A stretch of DNA of 9,552 bases from JANYIP01 sp031394045 (GTDB lineage: Bacteria > Actinomycetota > Actinomycetes > Prado026), in NCBI GenBank assembly GCA_031394045.1, contig JANMWN010000193.1, positions 1 to 9,552 of the forward strand. Direction: 5' to 3'. The notes beneath the pieces are model-generated. The model was not told the origin of the DNA and did not search any database. It saw nothing but the letters and a program-made list of their open reading frames with translations. Within the stretch, counting starts at the first letter, position 1, and every line of letters starts with the position of its first letter. Made by a program: the position numbers and the translations under genes. Shown here in pieces: positions 1-7,022 of the stretch.

Positions 1-1
1 G

Positions 2-343
2 GCCGGGATCATCCCCGTGGTCCTAGGCGGCGCCTCGGAGGTCCTGGACCTGGGCCGGGCCCGAAGGCTGGCCAGCCCGGCGCAGCGTAAAGCCCTCACC
101 GTCCGCGACCAGGGCTGCTCCCGGCCGCGGTGTGATACCCCGCCGGCGTGGACCCAGGCCCACCACGTGACCTGGTGGGACCACGGCGGGCAGACCAACG
201 TCTCGGAGATGACGCTGGTCTGTGATCACTGCCACGACCTGGTCCACCACCACGGCTGGACCATCACCATGACCAACGGCCAACCCCAATGGCACCTGCC
301 AGCGCACCCACCGCCCCCCGACATCGACCCCCCCGACCCCTGA
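2..343 (+). CDS. DUF222/13E12-family HNH endonuclease-like protein, C-terminal part (5' partial)
   Basis: The frame is open from the left edge, so only the last 113 residues are visible. DUF222 proteins with a C-terminal HNH domain usually have several hundred residues. The visible part carries the HNH zinc-finger core: a CSRPRC cysteine pair (residues 39 and 44 of the fragment), AHH (54-55, the first HNH histidines), an Asn at 66, and CDHCHDLVHH at 74-83. All HNH landmark residues are therefore present. The upstream stretch VLGGASEVLDLGRARR is the typical link between DUF222 and HNH in this family. The end is a Pro/Asp-rich tail and TGA. These proteins are common and multicopy in actinobacteria; their biological role is poorly defined, and nuclease activity is inferred from the fold only. 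The next gene is convergent, so this is the end of its own transcription unit. The family call is strong; the function is uncertain. Confidence 0.9.
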   Translation, partial: AGIIPVVLGGASEVLDLGRARRLASPAQRKALTVRDQGCSRPRCDTPPAWTQAHHVTWWDHGGQTNVSEMTLVCDHCHDLVHHHGWTITMTNGQPQWHLPAHPPPPDIDPPDP

Positions 344-359
344 CGCCGAGCCATCCGAC

Positions 360-371
360 CCTTGATCAAGG
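360..371. repeat. 12-bp perfect palindrome between convergent genes
   Basis: CCTTGATCAAGG is a perfect palindrome in the 78-bp gap between the HNH gene and the convergent DUF2510 gene. It has no T-tract on either side and could form only a short stem with a small loop, so a terminator role is weakly supported. It may simply be chance. Nothing else is seen in this gap. Confidence 0.3.
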
Positions 372-421
372 ACGCGGTGCTGTGCTCCGGCGTGAACGCG
401 CCCACGACGGTCAGGCGAAGA

Positions 422-1243
422 TCAGAAGGCGCCGGCGGCGGGGCAACGGGTGACCGAGCTCGGGAGCAAGCCTCCCTTGGACGAGACGTACACGACGCTG
501 GAGCTGGCCGCTGACGTGGGCGACTTCGTCGTGACGACGATGCAGTAGGCGGTGCCGGCTGTGTTGAGGGTGACGGTGGCCGTGTCGGTGGGCGACAGCC
601 GGACGACGCTGCCGCCCAGCTCGTGGACGTCGGTCGTGGCGCTGATGGGCAGGTACTTCTGGTGCTCGGTATAGAAGGTCTCCTCGGCGTTGGCGAGCGA
701 ACGAGCGTCGAGCTTCGCGCCGACGACGGCTGCCGGGCCCCGTGGGCCGGCGCCGGGATCTGCAGCGGGCGCGTCGGTGCTGCCGGACATCAGCTTGGAG
801 ACGAGGAACACCAGGCCGGCGATCACGGCGAGCAGACCGACGCCGATGGCCGCGATGACTGCGGTCGACATCCGCGGGGGCGAGGCGTGGTGCTGGCTGG
901 CGGCCGGCCGGGGCACGGCGGGTCCGCCGCAGGGTGACTGGGGGCCCGGTCCGCCGAAGGCGGAGTGTCCGGCGCCGGCCGCCGCACCGGGTACGGGAAG
1001 GCTCGGGGCATATGCGTACGCCGGGGTGGCCGGCGGTATCGACTGCTCTGCCAGCGGCTCCGCTGTCACCGGCGTGACTGGCACGGGTGCGGCCGTCGCG
1101 ACTGGCGCGGGCGCGGGCGGCTGGACGGACTCGGTCCAGCCGGCGCCGTTCCACCAGCGGTAACCGCCGCTGCCGCCGGGATCGGCGTACCACCCGGGCG
1201 CGGGGGCACCGGGCGGGCTGGTGCCCTGCACGGTCTCGGTCAT
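422..1243 (-). CDS. DUF2510 domain, single-pass membrane protein with pilin-like extracytoplasmic domain
   Basis: 273 residues from the ATG at 1243. That start has AAGGA 7 nt upstream (1251-1255). A GTG at 1267 would add eight residues but lacks a good ribosome site. Order of parts: a DUF2510 motif at about 16-38 (GWYADPGGSGGYRWWNGAGW), a long Pro/Ala-rich linker at about 40-123, one hydrophobic helix at about 125-150, then an extracytoplasmic domain at about 165-273. This domain starts with an amphipathic stretch (LANAEETFYTEHQKYLP) and continues as a beta-rich region with an AYC and a C-terminal RCP cysteine that could pair. The layout resembles the soluble part of type IV pilin-like proteins, but the membrane helix is internal and no prepilin cleavage site is evident, so it is not an ordinary pilin. 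DUF2510 is found at the N-terminus of many actinobacterial membrane proteins and has no agreed function. It is a lone gene, divergent from the molybdate locus. Function unknown. Confidence 0.85.
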   Translation of the reverse strand: MTETVQGTSPPGAPAPGWYADPGGSGGYRWWNGAGWTESVQPPAPAPVATAAPVPVTPVTAEPLAEQSIPPATPAYAYAPSLPVPGAAAGAGHSAFGGPGPQSPCGGPAVPRPAASQHHASPPRMSTAVIAAIGVGLLAVIAGLVFLVSKLMSGSTDAPAADPGAGPRGPAAVVGAKLDARSLANAEETFYTEHQKYLPISATTDVHELGGSVVRLSPTDTATVTLNTAGTAYCIVVTTKSPTSAASSSVVYVSSKGGLLPSSVTRCPAAGAF

Positions 1244-1389
1244 GGCCACGTCCTTCCCGTCCTTCACTCTTTGTCGACGCGTCCGGCGATGCGCTTGAGT
1301 CTTCGCGAAAGCGGTCGGAACCGTTTAGGTCAACCGCAGATACGGAGATGACTGGGAGCCTGGCGCCGCATCAGCGGACACAGTGTGGG

Positions 1390-1395
1390 TAGAGT
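1390..1395 (+). promoter_or_regulatory. Candidate -10 element for a leaderless HTH-TOBE transcript
   Basis: TAGAGT fits the actinobacterial TANNNT -10 pattern and ends 6 nt before the GTG start at 1402, which would place transcription initiation on or next to the start codon. No convincing Shine-Dalgarno lies before this GTG and no good -35 was seen. Leaderless genes with this spacing are common in actinobacteria. The rest of the 1244-1401 divergent gap holds small palindromes (TTCGCGAA at 1302-1309, GACGCGTC at 1276-1283) of unclear meaning, and a TTGACC on the minus strand (1333-1328) with no matching -10. Confidence 0.4.
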
Positions 1396-1401
1396 GCAGC
1401 C

Positions 1402-1812
1402 GTGAGTACGTACCGGATGCGCGAGGCCGCCGAGCTGCTCGGCGTCAGTGACGACACGATGCGCCGGTGGGCTGACGCGGGCCGGATCGCGACGACCACG
1501 GACGCAGCCGGCCGGCTGGCCGTCGACGGTGCGGCCCTCGCTCAGCTGGCGGAGGAGGTCGCGGCGTCCGCCGAGCCGGCGCCGGAGCGGGCGGTCGTCG
1601 CGCACTCGGTGCGCAACCGGTTCACCGGTCTGGTGACCAGGGTCGTCCGGGACACGGTGATGGCCCAGGTGGAGATCCAGTCCGGCCCCCACCGGTTCGT
1701 CTCGCTGCTCAGCCGAGAGGCGGCGGACGAGCTCGGCCTCGAGCCGGGCGTGCTCGCCGTGGCGTCCGTGAAGTCCACCAACGTGGCGGTCGAGATCCCC
1801 CGGTCACGCTAG
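1402..1812 (+). CDS. HTH-TOBE (Mop) molybdate-responsive transcriptional regulator
   Basis: 136 residues from GTG. Residues 3-50 form an excisionase/MerR-like DNA-binding helix-turn-helix (YRMREAAELLGVSDDTMRRW, then DAGRI). After a short Ala/Glu-rich linker, residues 69-132 form one TOBE/Mop domain (SVRNRFTGLVTRVVRD through STNVAVEI), the fold that binds molybdate or tungstate at subunit interfaces. Classical ModE instead has a winged helix and two Mop units, so this is a minimal single-Mop version that presumably oligomerises to build binding sites. It lies 37 bp before modA on the same strand, which supports a role as the molybdate sensor for modABC and perhaps for itself. The start is set by the HTH beginning at residue 3; no ribosome site is clear and the transcript may be leaderless. 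The domain call is strong; the ligand is inferred from the neighbours. Confidence 0.88.
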   Translation: MSTYRMREAAELLGVSDDTMRRWADAGRIATTTDAAGRLAVDGAALAQLAEEVAASAEPAPERAVVAHSVRNRFTGLVTRVVRDTVMAQVEIQSGPHRFVSLLSREAADELGLEPGVLAVASVKSTNVAVEIPRSR

Positions 1813-1849
1813 ACCTTCCCCCAGCCCCGCTCGACCGGAGGAGCCCGCT

Positions 1850-2653
1850 GTGCGCCGTACCGCTGTCGCTGTTGCTGCCCTCTCGCTCGCGCTGCCCGTG
1901 CTGGCCGTGCTGGCCGGGTGCGGCTCGAGCCCAACGCCGCCGACGACCACAGGCACCGGTGGCTCGAGCGGTCCGGCCTTGTCCGGCACGATCACGGTGC
2001 TGGCGGCCTCGTCGCTGAAGGAGGCCTTCACCACGATCGGTCAGCAGTTCGAGGCGGCCCACCCGGGGGTCAAGGTGGTCTTCAGCTTCGCTGCCAGCTC
2101 GGACCTGGCCACCCAGATCACCTCGGGCTCACCAGCCGACGTCTTCGCCTCCGCCAGCGCCAAGAACATGACCCAGGTGACCGACGCGGGTGCCGCCTCG
2201 TCCCCGACAACCTTCGCCAAGAACGTCATGGAGATCGCGCTGCCGCCGGCCAACCCCGGCAACATCACTTCGCTGGCCGACCTCGCAACGGCGGGGGTCA
2301 AGCTGGCGCTCTGCCAGGCCCAGGTGCCCTGCGGGAGCACGGCGGCCAAGGTGTTCACCAACGCCAAGCTCACGGTCACACCGGTCACCCTCGAGCCAGA
2401 CGTCAAGTCGGTGCTGGCCAAGGTCGAGCTCGGCGAGGTCGACGCCGGCATGGTCTACGTCACCGACGTACGCGCGGCCGGCGACAAGGTCAAGGGCGTC
2501 GAGATCCCGGCTGACGTCAACGCCTCGACGTCGTACCCGATTGCGGCGCTGACCAAGGCGGCCAACGCTGCGCTCGCCAAGGCCTTCGTCGACTACGTGC
2601 TCTCGGCCGACGGCGCGTCGGTGCTCGCCGCCGATGGTTTCGCCAAGCCGTAG
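1850..2653 (+). CDS. modA: Molybdate ABC transporter substrate-binding lipoprotein ModA
   Basis: 267 residues. The GTG start is fixed by a strong GGAGGAG at 1837-1843, 6 nt upstream. Residues 1-24 are a lipoprotein signal with lipobox LAGC (Cys24 would be lipidated), followed by a Ser/Thr/Pro/Gly-rich tether to about residue 45. The mature domain starts ITVLAASSLKEAF, with Ser54-Ser55 in the oxyanion-binding loop. It continues with FSFAASSDLATQI (second Ser pair at 83-84), GSPADVFASAS, and DAGMVYVTD with Tyr203, the position where ModA proteins place their ligand-contacting tyrosine. CQAQVPCGS contains two cysteines. The protein captures molybdate (possibly tungstate) outside the membrane and delivers it to ModB. 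It follows the HTH-TOBE regulator and precedes modB. Length and motifs are normal for the family. Confidence 0.95.
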   Translation: MRRTAVAVAALSLALPVLAVLAGCGSSPTPPTTTGTGGSSGPALSGTITVLAASSLKEAFTTIGQQFEAAHPGVKVVFSFAASSDLATQITSGSPADVFASASAKNMTQVTDAGAASSPTTFAKNVMEIALPPANPGNITSLADLATAGVKLALCQAQVPCGSTAAKVFTNAKLTVTPVTLEPDVKSVLAKVELGEVDAGMVYVTDVRAAGDKVKGVEIPADVNASTSYPIAALTKAANAALAKAFVDYVLSADGASVLAADGFAKP

Positions 2654-2675
2654 GCCGAGCGGCATCCTTTCCAAC

Positions 2676-3548
2676 GTGCCCACCGCCGCCCGCGTCGCCC
2701 GCGCCTCCCGGCTGACCCCGGCCGAGCGCGAGCGCCGCACCGGCAGCGGTGGTGCGGCCCGCCGTGGCCTGCCCGGGCCGATGCTCGCGCCAGCCGCCAT
2801 CGGCGTCGCGTTCTTGCTGCTCCCGCTGGTCGGGCTGCTGCTGCGTACGCCGTGGAACGGGCTCGGCCAGATCCTGGCCACTGCCGACGTCACGCAGGCA
2901 CTCCGGCTCTCGCTCTGGACCGCGAGCGTGGCCACGGTCATCTCGATCGTGCTCGGCGTGCCGCTGGCCTGGCTGCTGGCCCGTTCGCAGTTCCCTGGCC
3001 TGGCCCTGCTGCGCGCACTGGTGACCCTGCCGCTGGTGCTGCCGCCGGTCGTCGGTGGCGTCGCGCTGCTGCTCGCGTTCGGGCGGGAGGGGTTCGTCGG
3101 CAGGTACCTCGATCAGTGGTTCGGGATCACCCTGCCGTTCAGCACGGCCGCGGTGATACTGGCCGAGACGTTCGTCGCGATGCCGTTCCTGGTGGTCACC
3201 GTCGAGGGTGCGCTCCGGTCCGCCGACCAGGGGTACGACGAGGCGGCGGCGACGCTGGGAGCCTCGCGGATGACGGTGTTCCGGCGGGTGTCCCTGCCGC
3301 TGATCGCCCCCTCGCTGGTTGCCGGCGCGGTGCTGTGCTGGGCCAGGGCGCTGGGGGAGTTCGGGGCCACGATCGCGTTCGCCGGCAACTTCCCCGGCCG
3401 TACGCAGACGATGCCGCTCGCGGTCTACCTCGCGCTGCAGAGCGACCCTGACGCGGCGATCGCGCTGTCCGTGGTGCTGCTGGTCGTCTCGGTCCTGGTC
3501 CTGGTGCTGCTGCGCGACCGATGGCTGCGCAACGGACCCTTCCAGTGA
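2676..3548 (+). CDS. modB: Molybdate ABC transporter permease ModB
   Basis: 290 residues from the GTG at 2676, which lies 22 bp after the modA stop. An in-frame ATG at 2634 would overlap modA by 20 bp and an ATG at 2781 would remove the Arg-rich cytoplasmic N-terminus; none of the three has a good ribosome site, so the start is uncertain. After a basic tail (1-35), several hydrophobic helices follow, beginning at about residue 36 (MLAPAAIGVAFLLLPLVGLL). The permease EAA loop that docks onto the ATPase is at 189-208 (EAAATLG, then SLP). The GRTQTMPLAVYLALQ stretch near the C-terminus is typical of molybdate permeases. It forms the membrane channel with ModC. The final codons overlap modC in a GTGA arrangement, indicating translational coupling. 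Confidence 0.93.
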   Translation: MPTAARVARASRLTPAERERRTGSGGAARRGLPGPMLAPAAIGVAFLLLPLVGLLLRTPWNGLGQILATADVTQALRLSLWTASVATVISIVLGVPLAWLLARSQFPGLALLRALVTLPLVLPPVVGGVALLLAFGREGFVGRYLDQWFGITLPFSTAAVILAETFVAMPFLVVTVEGALRSADQGYDEAAATLGASRMTVFRRVSLPLIAPSLVAGAVLCWARALGEFGATIAFAGNFPGRTQTMPLAVYLALQSDPDAAIALSVVLLVVSVLVLVLLRDRWLRNGPFQ

Positions 3549-4618
3549 CCGCGGGGCTGGTGGTCGATGCCTGCGTACGCAGGGGCGGCTTCACCCTCGA
3601 GGTCGCGTTCACCGTCGCGCCGGGCGAGGTGCTCGGCGTGCTCGGACCGAACGGCGCGGGCAAGAGCACCCTGCTGCGCGCGCTGGCCGGGCTCACCCCG
3701 GTCACGAGCGGAAGCTTGGTGCTGGACGGTGCGGTCCTCGACGACGCGGCCACGGGCGCCTTCGTCGAGCCGCCCGCACGACCGGTCGGCCTGGTCTTCC
3801 AGGACTACCGGCTGTTCCCGCACCTGTCGGTCCTCGACAACGTCGCCTTCGCCCCCCGCTCGCGCGCAGTCGGGCGGGCCGAGTCGCGGGCGCTGGCCGT
3901 CCCGTGGGTCGAGGCGTTCGACCTCGTCGCGCTGGCCGGGCGCAAGCCACGCGAGCTCTCCGGAGGCCAGGCGCAGCGGGTGGCCCTGGCGCGTGCCCTC
4001 GCCGGCGAGCCGGGGCTGCTCCTTCTCGACGAGCCGTTGGCAGCGCTCGACGCGCGTACGCGGCTGGACGTGCAGGCCGAGCTGCGCCGCCACCTTGGAG
4101 CGTTCCCGGGGCCGAGTCTGCTGGTCACGCACGACCCGCTCGAGGCGCTCGTCCTGGCCGACCGGCTGCTGGTCATCGAGGACGGCCGGGTGGTGCAGCA
4201 CGGCTCGCCGGCCGAGGTGGCCCGACGGCCGGCGACGGACTACGTCGCCCGGCTCGTGGGGCTGAACCTGTACGCCGGTCGGGCCGACGGCGACCAGGTC
4301 CGGCTGCCGGGGGGCGGCCAGTTCGTTGTCGCGGAGCACGGGCTGCACGGCGAGGTGCTGGTGGCCGTACGCCCCTCAGCCGTCGTGGTGAGCACCCGCC
4401 GCCCCCAGGGTGCCAGCGCGCGGAACACCTGGGCAGGCACCGTCGTCGGCCTCAGCCTGCTCACCGACAGAGTCCGCCTCGACGTCGACGGGGCGCCGCC
4501 GGTCCTGGTCGACGTGACCCCAGGGAGCGTCGCCGAGCTCGACCTGGCGCCTGGCTGTGCGGTCTGGCTCTCGGTCAAAGCGACAGACCTGGACGTGTAC
4601 CGGCACCAGGAGTCGTAG
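3545..4618 (+). CDS. modC: Molybdate ABC transporter ATP-binding protein ModC
   Basis: 357 residues if started at the GTG at 3545, which shares GTGA with the modB stop. An ATG at 3521 would add eight residues and overlap modB by 28 bp. Neither has a clear ribosome site; I prefer 3545 because of the coupling geometry and because the ATPase domain begins almost at once. Motifs: Walker A GPNGAGKST at 34-42, Q-loop in LVFQDYRLFPH, signature LSGGQ at 138-142, Walker B LLLLDEP at 158-164, D-loop at 168-169, switch His196 in VTHD. The C-terminus (about 285-355) is a TOBE/Mop domain, which senses the transported oxyanion in ModC proteins. All catalytic residues are present. It powers ModB with ATP hydrolysis at the inner face of the membrane. 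It is the last mod gene; a repeat-bearing gap separates it from fhs. Confidence 0.95.
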   Translation: MTAGLVVDACVRRGGFTLEVAFTVAPGEVLGVLGPNGAGKSTLLRALAGLTPVTSGSLVLDGAVLDDAATGAFVEPPARPVGLVFQDYRLFPHLSVLDNVAFAPRSRAVGRAESRALAVPWVEAFDLVALAGRKPRELSGGQAQRVALARALAGEPGLLLLDEPLAALDARTRLDVQAELRRHLGAFPGPSLLVTHDPLEALVLADRLLVIEDGRVVQHGSPAEVARRPATDYVARLVGLNLYAGRADGDQVRLPGGGQFVVAEHGLHGEVLVAVRPSAVVVSTRRPQGASARNTWAGTVVGLSLLTDRVRLDVDGAPPVLVDVTPGSVAELDLAPGCAVWLSVKATDLDVYRHQES

Positions 4619-4628
4619 CCTTCGGTCC

Positions 4629-4688
4629 GTCGTACTCAGTCGTACTCCGTCGTGCTCAGTCGTACTCCGTCGTGCCCCGTCATTCTCC
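4629..4688 (+). repeat. Six tandem 10-bp repeats upstream of fhs
   Basis: Six consecutive 10-bp units with consensus GTCGTACTCM: GTCGTACTCA, GTCGTACTCC, GTCGTGCTCA, GTCGTACTCC, GTCGTGCCCC, GTCATTCTCC. The last base alternates A/C in the first four units, hinting at a 20-bp higher-order unit. The array fills most of the modC-fhs gap and decays toward its 3' end. The 10-bp period is close to one DNA turn, so a bound protein would sit on one face. It could also be neutral slippage. Confidence 0.9.
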
Positions 4689-4706
4689 GTCCGGAGGCTG
4701 CCGGAC
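4689..4706 (+). promoter_or_regulatory. Hairpin directly upstream of the fhs ribosome site
   Basis: GTCCGG (4689-4694) pairs perfectly with CCGGAC (4701-4706) around a 6-nt loop. It begins where the tandem repeat ends and stops 4 nt before the fhs Shine-Dalgarno (GGAAGGA, 4711-4717). There is no T-tract, so it is not a classical terminator. It could shape the fhs leader or stabilise the fhs message after processing. Confidence 0.4.
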
Positions 4707-4722
4707 CAGAGGAAGGACCCAC

Positions 4723-6420
4723 ATGGCGTTCCCGTCGGACCTCCAGATCGCCCAGGCGGCGACCCTGCGACCGCTCGGCGAGATCGCCGACCAGATGGGA
4801 ATTCCACGGTCGCTGCTCGAGCCGTACGGCGACGACGTCGCGAAGATCAAGCTGGCGGCGATCGAGGAGCTGAGCGACCGGCCGCGGGCCAAGTACGTCG
4901 TGGTCACCGCCATCACGCCTACGCCGCTCGGCGAGGGGAAGACGACGACGACCGTTGGGCTGGGCCAGGCCATGCGGCATGTCGGCAAGCAGGCGACGGT
5001 GGCCGTGCGGCAGCCGTCGATGGGGCCGACGTTCGGGATCAAGGGCGGCGCTGCCGGCGGCGGCTACAGCCAGGTGGTCCCGATGGAGAACCTCAACCTG
5101 CACCTCACCGGGGACTTCCATGCGGTGACCGCGGCGCACAACCTGTTGTCCGCGATGGTCGACAACCATCTGTACCAGGGCAATGCGGCCGGGCTTGACC
5201 TCGACAACATCACCTGGCGCCGGGTGCTCGACGTGAACGATCGAGCGCTGCGCAACATCGTCGTCGGGCTGGGCTCCCGCGAGGACGGCGTCACCAGGCA
5301 GACCGGCTTCGACATCACGGCGGCCAGCGAGGTGATGGCGGTCCTGGCGCTGACGACCTCGCTCCAGGAGATGCGTACGCGGCTCGCCCGGATCGTCGTC
5401 GGGTACACGAAGGCGGGCACGCCGGTGACTGCGGAGGACCTCGGCGCGGCCGGCGCGATGACGGCGATGATGCGTGACGCGATCAAGCCCAACCTGATGC
5501 AGACGCTCGAGAACACGCCGGTCCTCGTGCACGCCGGTCCGTTCGGCAACATCGCGCACGGCAACTCGTCCGTGATCGCCGACCTGATCGGCATCCACAC
5601 CGGGGACTTCCTGATCACCGAGGCCGGCTTCGGTGCCGACATGGGTGCCGAGCGCTTCTTCAACATCAAGTGCCGAACGTCCGGGCTGCTGCCGGACGCG
5701 GCAGTCGTGGTCGCGACGGTACGGGCCCTGAAGGCGCACTCCGGTCGGCACCGGATCGTCCCGGGCAAGCCGTTGCCAGAGGCGCTGCTGGCCGAGAACC
5801 CCGACGAGGTGCACATCGGCGGTGCCAACCTGCGCAAGCAGATCGAGAACGTCGCGCAGCACGGCGTGACCCCGGTCGTGGCCATCAACGCCTTCCCCGG
5901 GGACTTCGGCTCCGAGCACGAGGCCATCCACGAGATCGCGGCCGCGATGGGCGTACGCGTCGCGGTGAGCACCCACTTCGCCGACGGCGGCGCCGGTGCA
6001 CGCGAGCTCGCCGAGGCGGTCATCGAGGCCGCCGACGAGCCGTCGACGTTCCAGCTGCTCTACCCCGACGAGGCGACGCTTCGCGAGAAGATCGAGACCG
6101 TCGCGGCCAAGGTCTACGGCGCCGATGGGGTGGACTACAGCCCGGCGGCGGTCAAGCAGCTGGCCAGCTACGAGGCGAACGGGTTCGGCAGGCTTCCGGT
6201 CTGCATCGCCAAGACGCACCTGTCGATCTCGTCCGATCCGGCGCTCAAGGGGGCACCCACGGGCTGGCGCCTGCCGGTCCGAGAGGTACGCGCCTCGGTC
6301 GGCGCCGGCTTCATCTATCCGATCTGCGGCGACATGCGGACCATGCCGGGCCTGTCCAGCACCCCGGCGGCGCTGCGGATCGACATCGACGCCGACGGTC
6401 GCATCGTGGGCCTGTCCTGA
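4723..6420 (+). CDS. fhs: Formate-tetrahydrofolate ligase (10-formyl-THF synthetase)
   Basis: 565 residues, normal length. The ATG at 4723 has GGAAGGA 5 nt upstream; the frame stays open far upstream through modC but that part is not coding for this protein. The enzyme makes 10-formyl-THF from formate, THF and ATP in the cytoplasm. Visible motifs: nucleotide-binding loop TPTPLGEGKTTTT at 65-77, the family signature around GPTFGIKGGAAGGGYSQVVP, the second signature HAGPFGNIAHGNSS, and the C-terminal GFIYPICGDMRTMPGL. No key residue appears missing. The downstream cyclohydrolase gene overlaps its stop, so the two are probably co-translated and handle successive steps in C1-folate metabolism. 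Whether modC transcription continues into fhs is not clear; a 104-bp gap with repeats and a hairpin lies between them. Confidence 0.97.
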   Translation: MAFPSDLQIAQAATLRPLGEIADQMGIPRSLLEPYGDDVAKIKLAAIEELSDRPRAKYVVVTAITPTPLGEGKTTTTVGLGQAMRHVGKQATVAVRQPSMGPTFGIKGGAAGGGYSQVVPMENLNLHLTGDFHAVTAAHNLLSAMVDNHLYQGNAAGLDLDNITWRRVLDVNDRALRNIVVGLGSREDGVTRQTGFDITAASEVMAVLALTTSLQEMRTRLARIVVGYTKAGTPVTAEDLGAAGAMTAMMRDAIKPNLMQTLENTPVLVHAGPFGNIAHGNSSVIADLIGIHTGDFLITEAGFGADMGAERFFNIKCRTSGLLPDAAVVVATVRALKAHSGRHRIVPGKPLPEALLAENPDEVHIGGANLRKQIENVAQHGVTPVVAINAFPGDFGSEHEAIHEIAAAMGVRVAVSTHFADGGAGARELAEAVIEAADEPSTFQLLYPDEATLREKIETVAAKVYGADGVDYSPAAVKQLASYEANGFGRLPVCIAKTHLSISSDPALKGAPTGWRLPVREVRASVGAGFIYPICGDMRTMPGLSSTPAALRIDIDADGRIVGLS

Positions 6421-7022
6421 CTGCGGACGGGGCGTCCGAAGGGCTGCGGGGGCTGCCGCTGGCCGAGCTGCTGGCGGAGGTAGGAGCGCGGACCACCGCG
6501 CCGGGTGGCGGTGCGGTGGCGGGTGTCGTCGCGTCGCTGGCCGGTGCGCTCGCGGCGATGGCCGCCCGCTTTGCCGAAGGCGGGGCAGGGTTCGCCGAAG
6601 GTACTGCGGGGCCGACCGACCGGAGCCTGGCCCTGCAGGAGCGGGCGATGGTGCTGGCGGAGCGCGACCCGGTCGCCTATGCGGTGTACGTACGCGTCCG
6701 TCGGGCTGGGTCCGGCCCCGACGAGCTGGCGGCCGCGCTGGACGCCGCGACCCAGGTCCCGCTCGACCTGGCCGAGGTGGCCGCCGAGATCGCCGAGCTG
6801 GCCGCTCAGCTGGCGGCAGCCGGCAACCCGCGCCTGCGTGGCGACGCGGCGGCGGCTGTGCTGACGGCGGCGGCGGCCACCCGCGCGGCGGCGGTGCTCG
6901 TCTGCGAGAACCTGGGTGACAACACAGACGCCCGGCTCGTAGCCGCAGCCGGGCTCGTCGCGCGGGTGGATGCCGCCGAGCGGACCCTGCTGGCCGGCTA
7001 CCCCGCGTTCACGCCGCGCTGA
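6417..7022 (+). CDS. fchA: Cyclodeaminase/cyclohydrolase family protein, probable methenyl-THF cyclohydrolase (FchA type)
   Basis: 201 residues if started at the CTG at 6417, which shares CTGA with the fhs stop. No ATG, GTG or TTG lies in frame between the fhs end and the conserved APGGGAVAG motif (28-36); the first GTG falls inside that motif. CTG is therefore the best start I can see, and it gives an N-terminus (GLRGLPLAELLAEV) of the length usual for this family. Other landmarks: a strongly helical Ala-rich body, and GNPRLRGDAAAA followed by an Ala-rich helix and VCENL, matching the conserved GN...D region of the FTCD C-terminal domain family. FchA interconverts 5,10-methenyl-THF and 10-formyl-THF, which fits its place after fhs. 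A stand-alone formimino-THF cyclodeaminase is the alternative, but no histidine-degradation genes are nearby. The stop touches the stop of the convergent MFS gene. Confidence 0.82.
   Translation: MTADGASEGLRGLPLAELLAEVGARTTAPGGGAVAGVVASLAGALAAMAARFAEGGAGFAEGTAGPTDRSLALQERAMVLAERDPVAYAVYVRVRRAGSGPDELAAALDAATQVPLDLAEVAAEIAELAAQLAAAGNPRLRGDAAAAVLTAAAATRAAAVLVCENLGDNTDARLVAAAGLVARVDAAERTLLAGYPAFTPR

Noticed and set aside
3319..4722. Very long open frame running through modC into fhs, which could suggest a giant fusion protein
   Set aside because: The upstream part is an Arg/Gly/Pro-rich shadow of modB and modC in another frame; fhs has its own strong ribosome site and ATG at 4723.
4636..6219. 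Long minus-strand open frame opposite fhs
   Set aside because: Composition is the typical antisense shadow of a high-GC gene and no family motif is seen; fhs on the plus strand is certain.
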